Below are positions 38,401 through 46,300 of a stretch of 64,000 nt of DNA, piece after piece. A program made the translations under genes and the position numbers. Where the stretch lies: positions 1-64,000 of the forward strand of contig JAYRYA010000024.1 of assembly GCA_041917255.1 (NCBI GenBank), written 5' to 3'. This DNA is from Zoogloea sp041917255. GTDB taxonomy: Bacteria > Pseudomonadota > Gammaproteobacteria > Burkholderiales > Rhodocyclaceae. Each line of letters opens with the position of its first letter. Within the stretch, counting starts at the first letter, position 1. The notes below the pieces were generated by a model. That model worked only from the letters and a program-made list of their open reading frames with translations. It was not told where the DNA came from and made no database searches.

Positions 38401-38514
38401 GGTGATCGGCGTGGCCCATGACCGTTCGCCCGTGCGGATGGCGTAGCTGTCCAGCACTGCGCGGCTGCGCTTGATCGCCCGACGCTCGCAGGCGGAAATC
38501 AGGGTGATGTGCAT
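35494..38514 (-). CDS. cas2-3: Type I-F Cas2-Cas3 fusion nuclease-helicase
   Basis: 1006 residues from ATG 38514 (MHITLISACERRAIKRSRAV); the frame extends 39 bases upstream without support. Residues 1-80 are the Cas2 domain of I-F systems (GERSWATPITLEGLRELR, ATRQTAVACYRNEG). The HD nuclease follows (LAHDLGKAGSFFADKL, His117-Asp118; IVATHHR), then the superfamily 2 helicase with ATGAGKT, LVLDEVDAY, CSSATLP and the QAAGRVNRHR motif VI. It degrades DNA marked by the Csy complex and joins Cas1 in spacer uptake. It is transcribed away from the other cas genes, whereas in canonical I-F loci cas1 directly precedes it. Confidence 0.95.
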   Translation of the reverse strand: MHITLISACERRAIKRSRAVLDSYAIRTGERSWATPITLEGLRELRALLKTSATRQTAVACYRNEGRERMRLLWVVGSRDAFGPGGHFPAGTMRRKRRPPPWLPVVSLLAQAAGLAHDLGKAGSFFADKLARAVAAPAAKAEADPVRHEWLSMRVLQLRRRGKDWPGAWAALTRARPVEEMDGLEDRGIAGPADALDYIVATHHRLFGPRDTPSSTPTCDRHVHDAGQARQLTLAGALPADILNELDRVLARLNRRAGERPPAFWRGAAVLARAALILADHKVSSRPVLPGVTGCGLYANTKNGAFDQPLCWHLQTVSRRAAEFAWRIAGLRLPGLATETVEHILSPADERGRFAWQNRAVAAVSAFRARSDAPLLIFNVAATGAGKTIANAKLACVASPRPRFAIALNLRTLTLQTGDALRESLGLGADEMATVIGDRVAARLHAASREQGAYAGTFETDGPATEYDALGGAVLLPGWMKVLTDARPALAPVIGAPVLVSTIDYLINAGEPGRQAHHVGALLRLADSDLVLDEVDAYAPEALVAVLRLIQTAGLMGRNVVCSSATLPVPVAEAVNRAFGSGVAMRGALEGGDGKFGVVVVDDRGPASVFEAGEDFAQRFQAHLDTLMKLPARAVRRAFVQPVGARSQEGFESAVVDAVRQLHEAHRWRAGQGQTLSFGLVRVANIRTAIATARVLARALPHARVACYHARDLRIHRHLKEQRLDFLLNRKRGDRHIVADAEIAGLLVASPDGDVPFIVVATPVEEIGRDHDFDWGVIEPSSAQSIVQAAGRVNRHRLVPVTSPNVAILRYNARWATGREGDAVFLRPGLESRQAGMWRYRSADLEVLLKGADLDRLDVRLRLGDCQMATEEDRIVGGRLAEPMKTLLGADANPSGWMTQGFYDCYRLRDGAPQRTWRFVREDGSWVFRMDDALLGGSVQRNLAEVVERAPNDWLCWDLDALDEACRSLEVETTSEAGASRGLEFQCPDWGAGVPAWDRSFGFFMP

Positions 38515-38545
38515 TCTGGCCCCGGCTCGTCCGTGATACCCTGCC

Positions 38546-38649
38546 GCGGCCACCGAGGCAGGTGGTTTAGAAGTAGTAGGTCCGCAAGGAGCAACTCAGT
38601 TCGCCGCCGAGTAGGCGGAACACCGTAAACCGCACTCGCGGGATTTTTT
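38546..38649 (+). ncRNA. CreR-like regulatory crRNA: two-repeat pseudo-array in the cas intergenic region
   Basis: Pseudo-repeat 1 (38546-38573) keeps the last 13 repeat bases with one change and the exact 8-base 5' handle TTTAGAAG; its stem CCACC/GGTGG carries a compensatory pair relative to CCGCC/GGCGG of the array. A 25-base guide (38574-38598) follows. Pseudo-repeat 2 (38599-38626) starts GTTCGCCGCC, has loop GAGTA and GGCGG, then diverges. A short hairpin CCGC/GCGG (38630-38641) with six T (38644-38649) could end the transcript. All features needed for Cas6f processing into a small crRNA are present. Its likely target is at 38654-38670. Confidence 0.75.
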
Positions 38650-38651
38650 AC

Positions 38652-38678
38652 CCTAGTAAGACCGAAAGTAATATGTTG
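38652..38678 (+). promoter_or_regulatory. Predicted CreR target with CC PAM in the cas operon promoter region
   Basis: The guide begins TAGTAGGTCCGCAAGGAG; the DNA at 38654 reads TAGTAAGACCGAAAGTAA. Thirteen of the first 17 positions match; mismatches in the first 18 are 6, 8, 12, 16 and 18, and every sixth base is unpaired in type I R-loops anyway. The two bases before it (38652-38653) are CC, the type I-F PAM on the correct strand. Matching stops after about position 17. A 32-bp footprint from here would reach the TTGACG at 38676. Confidence 0.65.
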
Positions 38679-38704
38679 ACGCTCTTCAAATATAAGACTA
38701 CGCT
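38676..38704 (+). promoter_or_regulatory. Possible promoter of the cas8f-cas1 operon
   Basis: TTGACG (38676-38681) with 17-bp spacing to TACGCT (38699-38704) is one reading; a TATAAG at 38691-38696 is a better -10 but lacks a good -35. The stretch is the most AT-rich part of the cas intergenic region and ends about 36 bp before the cas8f start. Confidence 0.4.
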
Positions 38705-38739
38705 GTCGCCATCATTCTGCCCTACCCAAGGAGCATTGC

Positions 38740-39846
38740 ATGGCCAGAACCCCAAAAGCGATACCCGACGCCCCACCCTGGGTTTCCCTCCCGCCAGAAC
38801 TCTATGGCGAAACCATCGACAATCTGGTCACGTTCTCCCACAAGACCACCAACTCCAACATCCCCGCCGGCGGTGTCCGCCTTGCACCAGCACAGGCCCT
38901 CAAGCTGCCTTACGTCGCTGCGCGCACCCTGCTTGCGGCGGGCGAAGTCCCCGATCTGGACTACACCGCCAACGCCGGCAAGATCGCCACTGCGGTCAAA
39001 CAACTCCGCCAGGTGCAGGAAGGCAAATCCACGGCACCCGCCGATGAAGCCCGGCACCTGCTCGCCAGACTCGCCGAAGGCGCCCGGCGCGGCTGTGAGA
39101 TCGGTACCGAACGGGTGTCGCTCCGCGCCCGGCAGCTCCTGCTCCCACGCCAGGACGGCAGCTACGTTTCCGTCACACCCCTCAGCGCCGGGGGTGTCAG
39201 CCGCTCGATCCGCTCAGCCACCCGCGCCCACAACGACACCCTGCGCAACCCCGGCGACACCGACACCAGCACGCTGCAGCGCATCTCCACCGTCGTGTTC
39301 GGGCTCGGGGGCGCCAATCCTCAGAACGTGGGCTCCCTCGTCCGCGAGATGCAGCGCCCGCTGGTCTTCTTCCCGCCCACCGAAAACCGACAGGTCAAGG
39401 CCGTCCTCGCCCAGCACTTCCAGGGCATCCCGATCCGCCTGCCGCGCCCGCTGCTGATGGGCTTCCGCGACTGGTGCCACGCCGCCCGCGCCCGCAATGG
39501 CGGACTCATCCCCACCGACATGCACACCCGCGACGAAGAATCCGCCCATGTCCGCCAGATCGTCGACGCCGTGCTCGCCCAGGGCGAGCGCGCCCGCCAA
39601 CAGCTCTTTGAGCACATGGACGTGCTGCCCAACGGCGGCTCGCCGCTGGTCTCGATCAACGCCGACCCGATCGCCCGCGGTCTCGTCGATCCCGATCTGC
39701 GCGACCGCGACTGGCCGCGCGCCTTCGCCACCCGACTGGCCACGCTGATCGCCGACTTCCGCTTCGGCGACGAGCACGGCGACTTCCACTTCGACCAGCA
39801 GGATCTCTACCAACTCCAGGCCATCGCCGAGGACGCCGCACGATGA
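38740..39846 (+). CDS. cas8f: Short Csy1/Cas8f-like large subunit of the type I-F effector
   Basis: 368 residues, while typical Csy1 has about 430. A GGANPQNVGSLVREMQRPLV stretch matches the GGTKPQNISxLN motif of Csy1, preceded by a SVTPLSAGGVSRSIRSA segment comparable to the Csy1 LAPLFPTSLVHHV region. The N-terminal part is shorter and poorly alike. Csy1 with Csy2 recognises the PAM and holds the crRNA 5' handle. AAGGAG lies seven bases before the ATG. It overlaps the next gene by ATGA. Placement in the Csy1 family rests on one motif and position in the operon. Confidence 0.7.
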   Translation: MARTPKAIPDAPPWVSLPPELYGETIDNLVTFSHKTTNSNIPAGGVRLAPAQALKLPYVAARTLLAAGEVPDLDYTANAGKIATAVKQLRQVQEGKSTAPADEARHLLARLAEGARRGCEIGTERVSLRARQLLLPRQDGSYVSVTPLSAGGVSRSIRSATRAHNDTLRNPGDTDTSTLQRISTVVFGLGGANPQNVGSLVREMQRPLVFFPPTENRQVKAVLAQHFQGIPIRLPRPLLMGFRDWCHAARARNGGLIPTDMHTRDEESAHVRQIVDAVLAQGERARQQLFEHMDVLPNGGSPLVSINADPIARGLVDPDLRDRDWPRAFATRLATLIADFRFGDEHGDFHFDQQDLYQLQAIAEDAAR

Positions 39847-40685
39847 GCTACCTGCACCTGTCCCGAATCCGCGTCCGCGCCGCCAACGCCCTCGCCGGCA
39901 ACTACGCCATCAACGCCGCGCCCGTCATGGCCATCGTGCTCTTCGTGCACAACCTCGGGCTCAAGACTGGCTGCCGCCCACGCCGCGTCGCCATCCTCCA
40001 CCACGACGGCCAGCTCCTGGGCGAGTTCGGCAGCGACGGGTTCTACGACTTCCATCCCCAGCAGCGGCGCGGCGCCACCTTCATCGACGCCACCGACTAC
40101 TCCTCCAAGAACCCCCACGCCCTCTCGCTGCAGCCCACCGCCTCCTGCCACCTCGTCATCTCCCTGCTCATCGAGGTCGACGGCCCGGTCAATCAGAAGA
40201 AGGTCCAACGCTTCCTGCACAGCGCCCGGATCGCCGGTGGCAGCGTGGATGAGGTCGGCGCCGTCGAGGTGCAGGACGACCCCGACGCCCTCCAGCTTCG
40301 TAACGGTTTCTGGCTCATTGAGCGCAGCGACCTGATGGCCACCCACGACCATCCGGTCGATGCCCTCGTCGCCGCCATCGGCAGCCGCGCCACGCGCAGC
40401 AAGGCCGAGCCCGAAGACAGCCCTACCCTGCCCACATCCTGGCTCGCCGCCACCGTGCTGGGCTACGCCGCCATCACCCCCTTCGCCCGGCGCGACGGCG
40501 TGCGCATGACCGGCAAACACCCCGACGACCACGGCGAACAGCCGCTCCACGCCTACAGCGAACCCCTGCTCGGACTCGTGCAGTACGTCTCCCGCCGCGA
40601 CTACGGCCCCCGCCCCATCCCCTTCTGGGAACACACCTGGCTGCAGGACGACGTCTTCGTCGTTCGTCAAACCCAAACTTCGTAA
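39843..40685 (+). CDS. cas5f: Type I-F effector subunit Csy2/Cas5f
   Basis: 280 residues. The N-terminus LHLSRIRVRAANALAGNYAI and the following VMAIVLFVHNLG match the Csy2 opening (LPRLxIQNANA ... AFxGFVHAL). In the Csy complex this subunit caps the crRNA handle beside Csy1. It overlaps the cas8f stop by four bases and precedes cas7f by 13 bp. It is rather short for Csy2 (about 300-330), in keeping with the shortened cas8f. Confidence 0.8.
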   Translation: MSYLHLSRIRVRAANALAGNYAINAAPVMAIVLFVHNLGLKTGCRPRRVAILHHDGQLLGEFGSDGFYDFHPQQRRGATFIDATDYSSKNPHALSLQPTASCHLVISLLIEVDGPVNQKKVQRFLHSARIAGGSVDEVGAVEVQDDPDALQLRNGFWLIERSDLMATHDHPVDALVAAIGSRATRSKAEPEDSPTLPTSWLAATVLGYAAITPFARRDGVRMTGKHPDDHGEQPLHAYSEPLLGLVQYVSRRDYGPRPIPFWEHTWLQDDVFVVRQTQTS

Positions 40686-40698
40686 AGGAACCCGCACC

Positions 40699-41790
40699 AT
40701 GAACGCACCCGAATTCAAGAAGCTCCCCGGCGTCCTCTCCTTCCAGCGCGGCCTCGTCATCACCGACGCCCCCTTCTTCAACGTGCTCGCCGACGGCCAG
40801 AGCCCGGTGATGGTCGTGCGCCACGGCATCCGCGGCACCCAGAACGTCAACAAGAGCGGCGACGCCGAGAAATCCACCGCCGCAGCCGCCAAGCGCGCCG
40901 AAGTCTCCAACATCCAGACCACCGACACCGCCAAGCTCGACGAGCACGCCCAGGCTCTCGCCGTCCGCTTCGGCCTGCGCTGCCTCGATCTGGAGAACGT
41001 GCTCTTCGCCTGCGCCCCATCCAGCACCGACAAGGACGACGACGTGCGCAACTACCGCGACAGCGTGCGCAGCTTCGTCGAGCGCGCCAAGGCATCAGCC
41101 GGCCTCGACGAAGTCGCCGCCCGCTTCGCCCGCAACATCGCCAACGGCCGCTGGCTGTGGCGCAACCGCACCATCGCCCGAAACGTGCGTGTCGATGTCG
41201 CCCGGATCGACGTCGAGGGCCGCGCCGAGCCCCTTGCCCGCTTCGACGCCCTCGCCACCCCGCTCAACCACTTCGACGCCATCAGCGATGACGAGCGCCG
41301 TATTGCCAGCGTGCTGGCCGACGGACTGCGCGGCAACGACGACAGCGGCCTGCGCATCGAAGCCCACGTGGACTTCGGCATCGCCGGTGCCATCGAAGTC
41401 TTCCCCTCGCAAAACTATGTCGAAGACAAGCCCCGGGGTTTCGCCCGCCCGCTCTACTGCCTCGGCGCCCCCGAACGCAGCGCCCGCAGCAGCGGCATGG
41501 ACTTCGCCAGCACCCGCAGCATGGGCCACGCCGCCCTGCGCGACCAGAAGATCGGCAACGCCCTGCGCACCATCGACACCTGGTATCCCGCCTATACCGA
41601 ACACGGCCGGCCGCTGCCCGTCGAGCCCAACGGCGCCAGCCTCGAAGCCCAGGAATTCTTCCGCGACAAGAAAACCTCCGCCTTCGAATTCGCCCGCCGC
41701 CTCAACACCCTCGACCCCAACTCGCCCGAAGGCATGTTCATGATCGCCAGCCTCATCCGCGGCGGCGTCTTCTCGGGAGGCAAGGAGTGA
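40699..41790 (+). CDS. cas7f: Type I-F backbone subunit Csy3/Cas7f
   Basis: 363 residues clearly matching Csy3: SVLAFERKL-like GVLSFQRGLVIT, the RGTQNVNKSGDAEK loop, ANGRWLWRNRTIARNVRVDV, EVFPSQNYVEDKPRG, KIGNALRTIDTWYP and the terminal ASLIRGGVFSGGKE. Six copies normally coat the crRNA spacer. AAAGGAA precedes the ATG. An insert APERSARSSGMDFASTRSMG lies before the KIGNALRTIDTWYP helix. Confidence 0.93.
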   Translation: MNAPEFKKLPGVLSFQRGLVITDAPFFNVLADGQSPVMVVRHGIRGTQNVNKSGDAEKSTAAAAKRAEVSNIQTTDTAKLDEHAQALAVRFGLRCLDLENVLFACAPSSTDKDDDVRNYRDSVRSFVERAKASAGLDEVAARFARNIANGRWLWRNRTIARNVRVDVARIDVEGRAEPLARFDALATPLNHFDAISDDERRIASVLADGLRGNDDSGLRIEAHVDFGIAGAIEVFPSQNYVEDKPRGFARPLYCLGAPERSARSSGMDFASTRSMGHAALRDQKIGNALRTIDTWYPAYTEHGRPLPVEPNGASLEAQEFFRDKKTSAFEFARRLNTLDPNSPEGMFMIASLIRGGVFSGGKE

Positions 41791-42326
41791 TGCACCCCCG
41801 CTGCTTTGTGGATCTCACCCTCGAACGGCAGGCCTCGCCGCTCGCCGCGGCGGCCGTGCTGCGCGTGCTCCACGGCGCCTTTCGCCAGCAGCCGGGGCAG
41901 TACGCCCTGGCGCTACCCGACTACCCGCGCGTCCTGCCGCGCCTGCGCATCTTTGCCGAAGCCCGCGACGCGCTCGACGCCCTCGTCGTCGCCACCGAAG
42001 GCCACCGGGCCATCGCCGAGCACGCCCGCTACACCTACCCCCGTAACGTCCCCGACGACTTCGCCGGCCCCTGGACCAGCTTCCGCCGCTACCGCATCCC
42101 CGCCCGCAAGGCCGAACGCAAGCCCGACGGCAGCCTGCGCCTGCGCCGCATCCAGACTGCCGACGACGCCCGCCTGCCCTACTTTCCGCTGCGCAGCGAC
42201 AGCAACGGCCACACCTGGCGACTCTATGTCGAAACCCTCCCGGCAGACGCCGGTGGCGAGGCCAGCCCCGACGCTTACGGCCTCGCCACCGCCACCCGCC
42301 CCTTCGGCCTGCCCGACCTGCCATGA
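41790..42326 (+). CDS. cas6f: Type I-F crRNA endoribonuclease Csy4/Cas6f
   Basis: 178 residues from ATG 41790, which overlaps the cas7f TGA; a GTG at 41787 is also possible. The catalytic histidine is His28 in VLRVLHGAF (His29 of Pseudomonas Csy4), and the serine partner sits in PLRSDSNGHTWRLYVE. The C-terminal AYGLATATRPFGLP matches the family end YGLSKGGFVPWF. It should cut each repeat just after the CCGCC/GGCGG stem, leaving the TTTAGAAG handle, and remain on the 3' stem. Confidence 0.9.
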   Translation: MHPRCFVDLTLERQASPLAAAAVLRVLHGAFRQQPGQYALALPDYPRVLPRLRIFAEARDALDALVVATEGHRAIAEHARYTYPRNVPDDFAGPWTSFRRYRIPARKAERKPDGSLRLRRIQTADDARLPYFPLRSDSNGHTWRLYVETLPADAGGEASPDAYGLATATRPFGLPDLP

Positions 42327-43276
42327 ACAAGCCCCGCGCAAAGCCACGGCAGATCCTCCTCTCCAAGCGCGCCAACATCTTCTACCTGGAGCACGCCCGC
42401 GTGCTCCAGAAGGACGAGCGCATCATCTGGCTCACCGAAACTGGCGAAGACGTCGAGCAATACTTCAACCTCCCCGAACGCAACACCGCCCTGCTGCTGC
42501 TCGGCAAAGGCACCTCCATCACCGACGCCGCCGTCCGCCGGCTTGCCGAATCCAATGTGCTCATCGGCTTCTGCGGCAGCGGCGGCTCGCCCCTCTTCGC
42601 CACCGCCGAACCGGTGTTCCTCACCCCGCAAAGCGAATACCGCCCCACCGAATACATGCAGGGCTGGGTCCGCCACTGGAGCGACGAAGCCCGGCGGCTG
42701 CAACTGGCCAAAGCCCTCATCGCCGAACGCATCGACCTCACCGCCCGCGTCTGGCAACGCAACCCCGATCTACTGCAACGGCAGATCGCCCTGCCGCCCG
42801 GCGCCGCCGACCGCCTCAAGGCGCGCAGCGAAACCGCTGCCGACGTACAAGCCCTGCTCCTCGCCGAAGCCGAATGGGCCCGCGCCCTGTATGCCGGCCT
42901 GTCGTCCGGCTACGGCCTTCAGTTCACCCGCAATGAAGGCGCCGGCGCCCGGGAAAGCCGCGAAGACCGGGTCAACAGCTTCCTCGACCACGGCAACTAC
43001 ATCGCCTACGGCCTCGCCGCCGTCGCGCTCAACGGCCTGGGCATCAGCTACGCCTTCCCCCTCCTCCACGGCAAGACCCGCCGCGGCGCCCTCGTCTTCG
43101 ACGTGGCCGACCTCATCAAGGACGCCTACGTCATGCCCCTCGCCTTCGAATGCGGCGCCGACCCACGCGTCAAGGACAACACCTTCCGCGCCCGCCTCAT
43201 CGAAACCCTGCAAGACGCCGAAGCCCTCGACCTGCTGTTCACCTTCGTCAAATCCCTGGCAGAGAAACCCATTTGA
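42323..43276 (+). CDS. cas1: Type I-F integrase Cas1
   Basis: 317 residues of Cas1f. Start MNKPRAKPRQILLSKRANIF, then SKRANIFYLEHARVL and GKGTSITDAAVRRLAESNV. The metal-binding residues are in FTRNEGAG (Glu), SFLDHGNYIAYG (His) and LVFDVADLIKDAYV (Asp). It works with the Cas2 part of Cas2-3 to insert spacers. It is the last gene of the plus-strand operon and ends 97 bp before the first repeat; in canonical I-F loci it is the first gene, upstream of cas2-3. Confidence 0.94.
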   Translation: MNKPRAKPRQILLSKRANIFYLEHARVLQKDERIIWLTETGEDVEQYFNLPERNTALLLLGKGTSITDAAVRRLAESNVLIGFCGSGGSPLFATAEPVFLTPQSEYRPTEYMQGWVRHWSDEARRLQLAKALIAERIDLTARVWQRNPDLLQRQIALPPGAADRLKARSETAADVQALLLAEAEWARALYAGLSSGYGLQFTRNEGAGARESREDRVNSFLDHGNYIAYGLAAVALNGLGISYAFPLLHGKTRRGALVFDVADLIKDAYVMPLAFECGADPRVKDNTFRARLIETLQDAEALDLLFTFVKSLAEKPI

Positions 43277-43373
43277 AAACAAGGAGATCGACAATCATCA
43301 AGAAAACGAAGCCAAAGCTGAGAAATGCTAGCCAACCCCCTGATCCGTCATGGGTTTTCAGCCAACAAGCCCA
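43277..43373 (+). promoter_or_regulatory. CRISPR leader
   Basis: 97 bp, A-rich in the first half, between the cas1 stop and the first repeat. The terminal degenerate repeat is at the other end of the array, so new spacers should enter here. I did not find a perfect IHF consensus in it. Confidence 0.65.
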
Positions 43374-46300
43374 GTTCGCCGCCGTGCAGGCGGTTTAGAA
43401 GAACGCGGAAAGAGACACATATCCACTCGACTGGTTCGCCGCCGTGCAGGCGGTTTAGAAGGTTTCACCGGGCTGACCAATCTGCAGCTGTGGGTTCGCC
43501 GCCGTGCAGGCGGTTTAGAAGATGAAGATGGCCGAGGCGATGGAGGCGGCCAGGTTCGCCGCCGTGCAGGCGGTTTAGAAGTGCAAGATCCGTGCGACAA
43601 AAGCGAAAGTGTCGTTCGCCGCCGTGCAGGCGGTTTAGAAGTGTACTGCCCGGCGCTGGAATCCATCGGCCTTGTTCGCCGCCGTGCAGGCGGTTTAGAA
43701 GTGCCTCGGCTGCCGTTACGTCGAGCTGATCACGTTCGCCGCCGTGCAGGCGGTTTAGAAGTCGGCGCGGAAGCGAAGGAAATTTCAAATGTTGTTCGCC
43801 GCCGTGCAGGCGGTTTAGAAGACGGCCATATACCCTTCCGGCGCCTCGTTCGGGTTCGCCGCCGTGCAGGCGGTTTAGAAGTTGCGCGTTTCGACGTACT
43901 GGTACACGTGCTGGTTCGCCGCCGTGCAGGCGGTTTAGAAGAGTTCGATGACCTCGCCGACACCATCGACATGGTTCGCCGCCGTGCAGGCGGTTTAGAA
44001 GTGCTGATGATCCACGCGCCGTGGGCCTACGTCGTTCGCCGCCGTGCAGGCGGTTTAGAAGTCGACGGCTTCGCCGATTGAGACGCCGATGGCGTTCGCC
44101 GCCGTGCAGGCGGTTTAGAAGGGAAGCCGCCGGGGCGGGTAGCGCATTTGCGCGTTCGCCGCCGTGCAGGCGGTTTAGAAGGCAGCGCCACGCCGTCGAT
44201 GGCCGCCGCTCTGGTTCGCCGCCGTGCAGGCGGTTTAGAAGCAGCGGAGAAGCATTGGGTAGTAGCAGTCTTTGTTCGCCGCCGTGCAGGCGGTTTAGAA
44301 GTAAAAATGTCAGCGTCCCAGTAGCACCATAGCGTTCGCCGCCGTGCAGGCGGTTTAGAAGCGGAGCAGTACGTGGTGGTGCGTACGCCCGCTGTTCGCC
44401 GCCGTGCAGGCGGTTTAGAAGACAATCTGATCAACGCCTACAACCTCCTTTTGGTTCGCCGCCGTGCAGGCGGTTTAGAAGTTCACCGCCGCCAACGGCG
44501 CCGGACACAATGAGTTCGCCGCCGTGCAGGCGGTTTAGAAGACAAGAGAGTGGGGTCGCCTCCCGCTGCCGCTGTTCGCCGCCGTGCAGGCGGTTTAGAA
44601 GATCACGATGATTCATGCGCCGTGGACTTATACGTTCGCCGCCGTGCAGGCGGTTTAGAAGTGCTCCGGCTTCGGCTTTCGGTCTCGTCCGAGGTTCGCC
44701 GCCGTGCAGGCGGTTTAGAAGTCGATCATCTGGGCAGCGCGGGGCGTCCAGGAGTTCGCCGCCGTGCAGGCGGTTTAGAAGTCAAGGCCTACGCCGACAC
44801 CGAAGACGCCAGCGTTCGCCGCCGTGCAGGCGGTTTAGAAGGTTAGACGGCTCAAAGCTGCGGTACGGACCCTGTTCGCCGCCGTGCAGGCGGTTTAGAA
44901 GACCGAGTTTCAGCGCTACACCGATTCCGCTTTGTTCGCCGCCGTGCAGGCGGTTTAGAAGAGGAGGTTCATGGTTTTTTCGAGACGATCAACCGTTCGC
45001 CGCCGTGCAGGCGGTTTAGAAGTATCTGGTCCTGCTCAAGCTTGAAAACTGGATGTTCGCCGCCGTGCAGGCGGTTTAGAAGTTGCGCGCGCCGAGCAGC
45101 TGCTGGCTATCTGGGTTCGCCGCCGTGCAGGCGGTTTAGAAGGACGCACAAAAGACGCCTGCTCGACGCCCGCAGTTCGCCGCCGTGCAGGCGGTTTAGA
45201 AGTGCTGGGCATGGTCAAGCGCGTGATGGAGCCCGTTCGCCGCCGTGCAGGCGGTTTAGAAGATGGAAAACACCACGCTCAAGCCGCTCAATGCGTTCGC
45301 CGCCGTGCAGGCGGTTTAGAAGGGAATCCTGCAGCAGCTCGACCGGCACGGAAAGTTCGCCGCCGTGCAGGCGGTTTAGAAGAGGGCCATGCGGCCGACG
45401 CCGCGCCCGGAACCGTTCGCCGCCGTGCAGGCGGTTTAGAAGTGAGCTTCAGCAGCGACGAGCCGGTGGACATGGTTCGCCGCCGTGCAGGCGGTTTAGA
45501 AGCATTGCGGGTGCCCAATAATGCCTGGGGTCAGGTTCGCCGCCGTGCAGGCGGTTTAGAAGCCACCCACCGCATGCCCGCCGGGCAGCCAGATGTTCGC
45601 CGCCGTGCAGGCGGTTTAGAAGACCGTGAAAGAGGTAGGTGTAAAGCTCGACCAGTTCGCCGCCGTGCAGGCGGTTTAGAAGTCGGCCAACGCCCCCGAG
45701 GATTCGCTGGCTTAGTTCGCCGCCGTGCAGGCGGTTTAGAAGACGCGAACATTGAGTGGGGGTCGGCGTCTCTTGTTCGCCGCCGTGCAGGCGGTTTAGA
45801 AGCCGTGGGCTTGGGCGGCGAGAAGATTTCGCGCGTTCGCCGCCGTGCAGGCGGTTTAGAAGAAACACCCGCATCAATCAATGCACCGACAAACGTTCGC
45901 CGCCGTGCAGGCGGTTTAGAAGATCACGTAAAGCGCGTCAAGCTTCTCCCAAACGTTCGCCGCCGTGCAGGCGGTTTAGAAGAAGCAAAAGGGGCAAGAC
46001 GCCATCGCCACCTTGTTCGCCGCCGTGCAGGCGGTTTAGAAGTTACCGGCTTGATCCCCGCCGCCCGTGGCCAGGTTCGCCGCCGTGCAGGCGGTTTAGA
46101 AGCCGGCCTTGCAAGCGCGGCGGCGAACACGTCGAGTTCGCCGCCGTGCAGGCGGTTTAGAAGTGGCGTTGCCTTGCTCGCTGCGCATGGATGCGGTTCG
46201 CCGCCGTGCAGGCGGTTTAGAAGCCATCGGTCGCCTGAAACACCAATGGGATTTTGTTCGCCGCCGTGCAGGCGGTTTAGAAGTGGTGCTCGCGGTTGTT

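Noticed and set aside
38515..38545. A CreT-type toxin gene paired with the pseudo-array
   Set aside because: Only about 30 bp remain between cas2-3 and the first pseudo-repeat, and the guide matches the cas8f promoter side instead of a separate upstream promoter. No tiny ORF or rare-codon RNA was seen.
35494..43276. Tn7-like CRISPR-associated transposon (I-F3)
   Set aside because: The locus has cas1 and an intact Cas2-3 and separate cas8f and cas5f genes; no tnsABC or tniQ is present.
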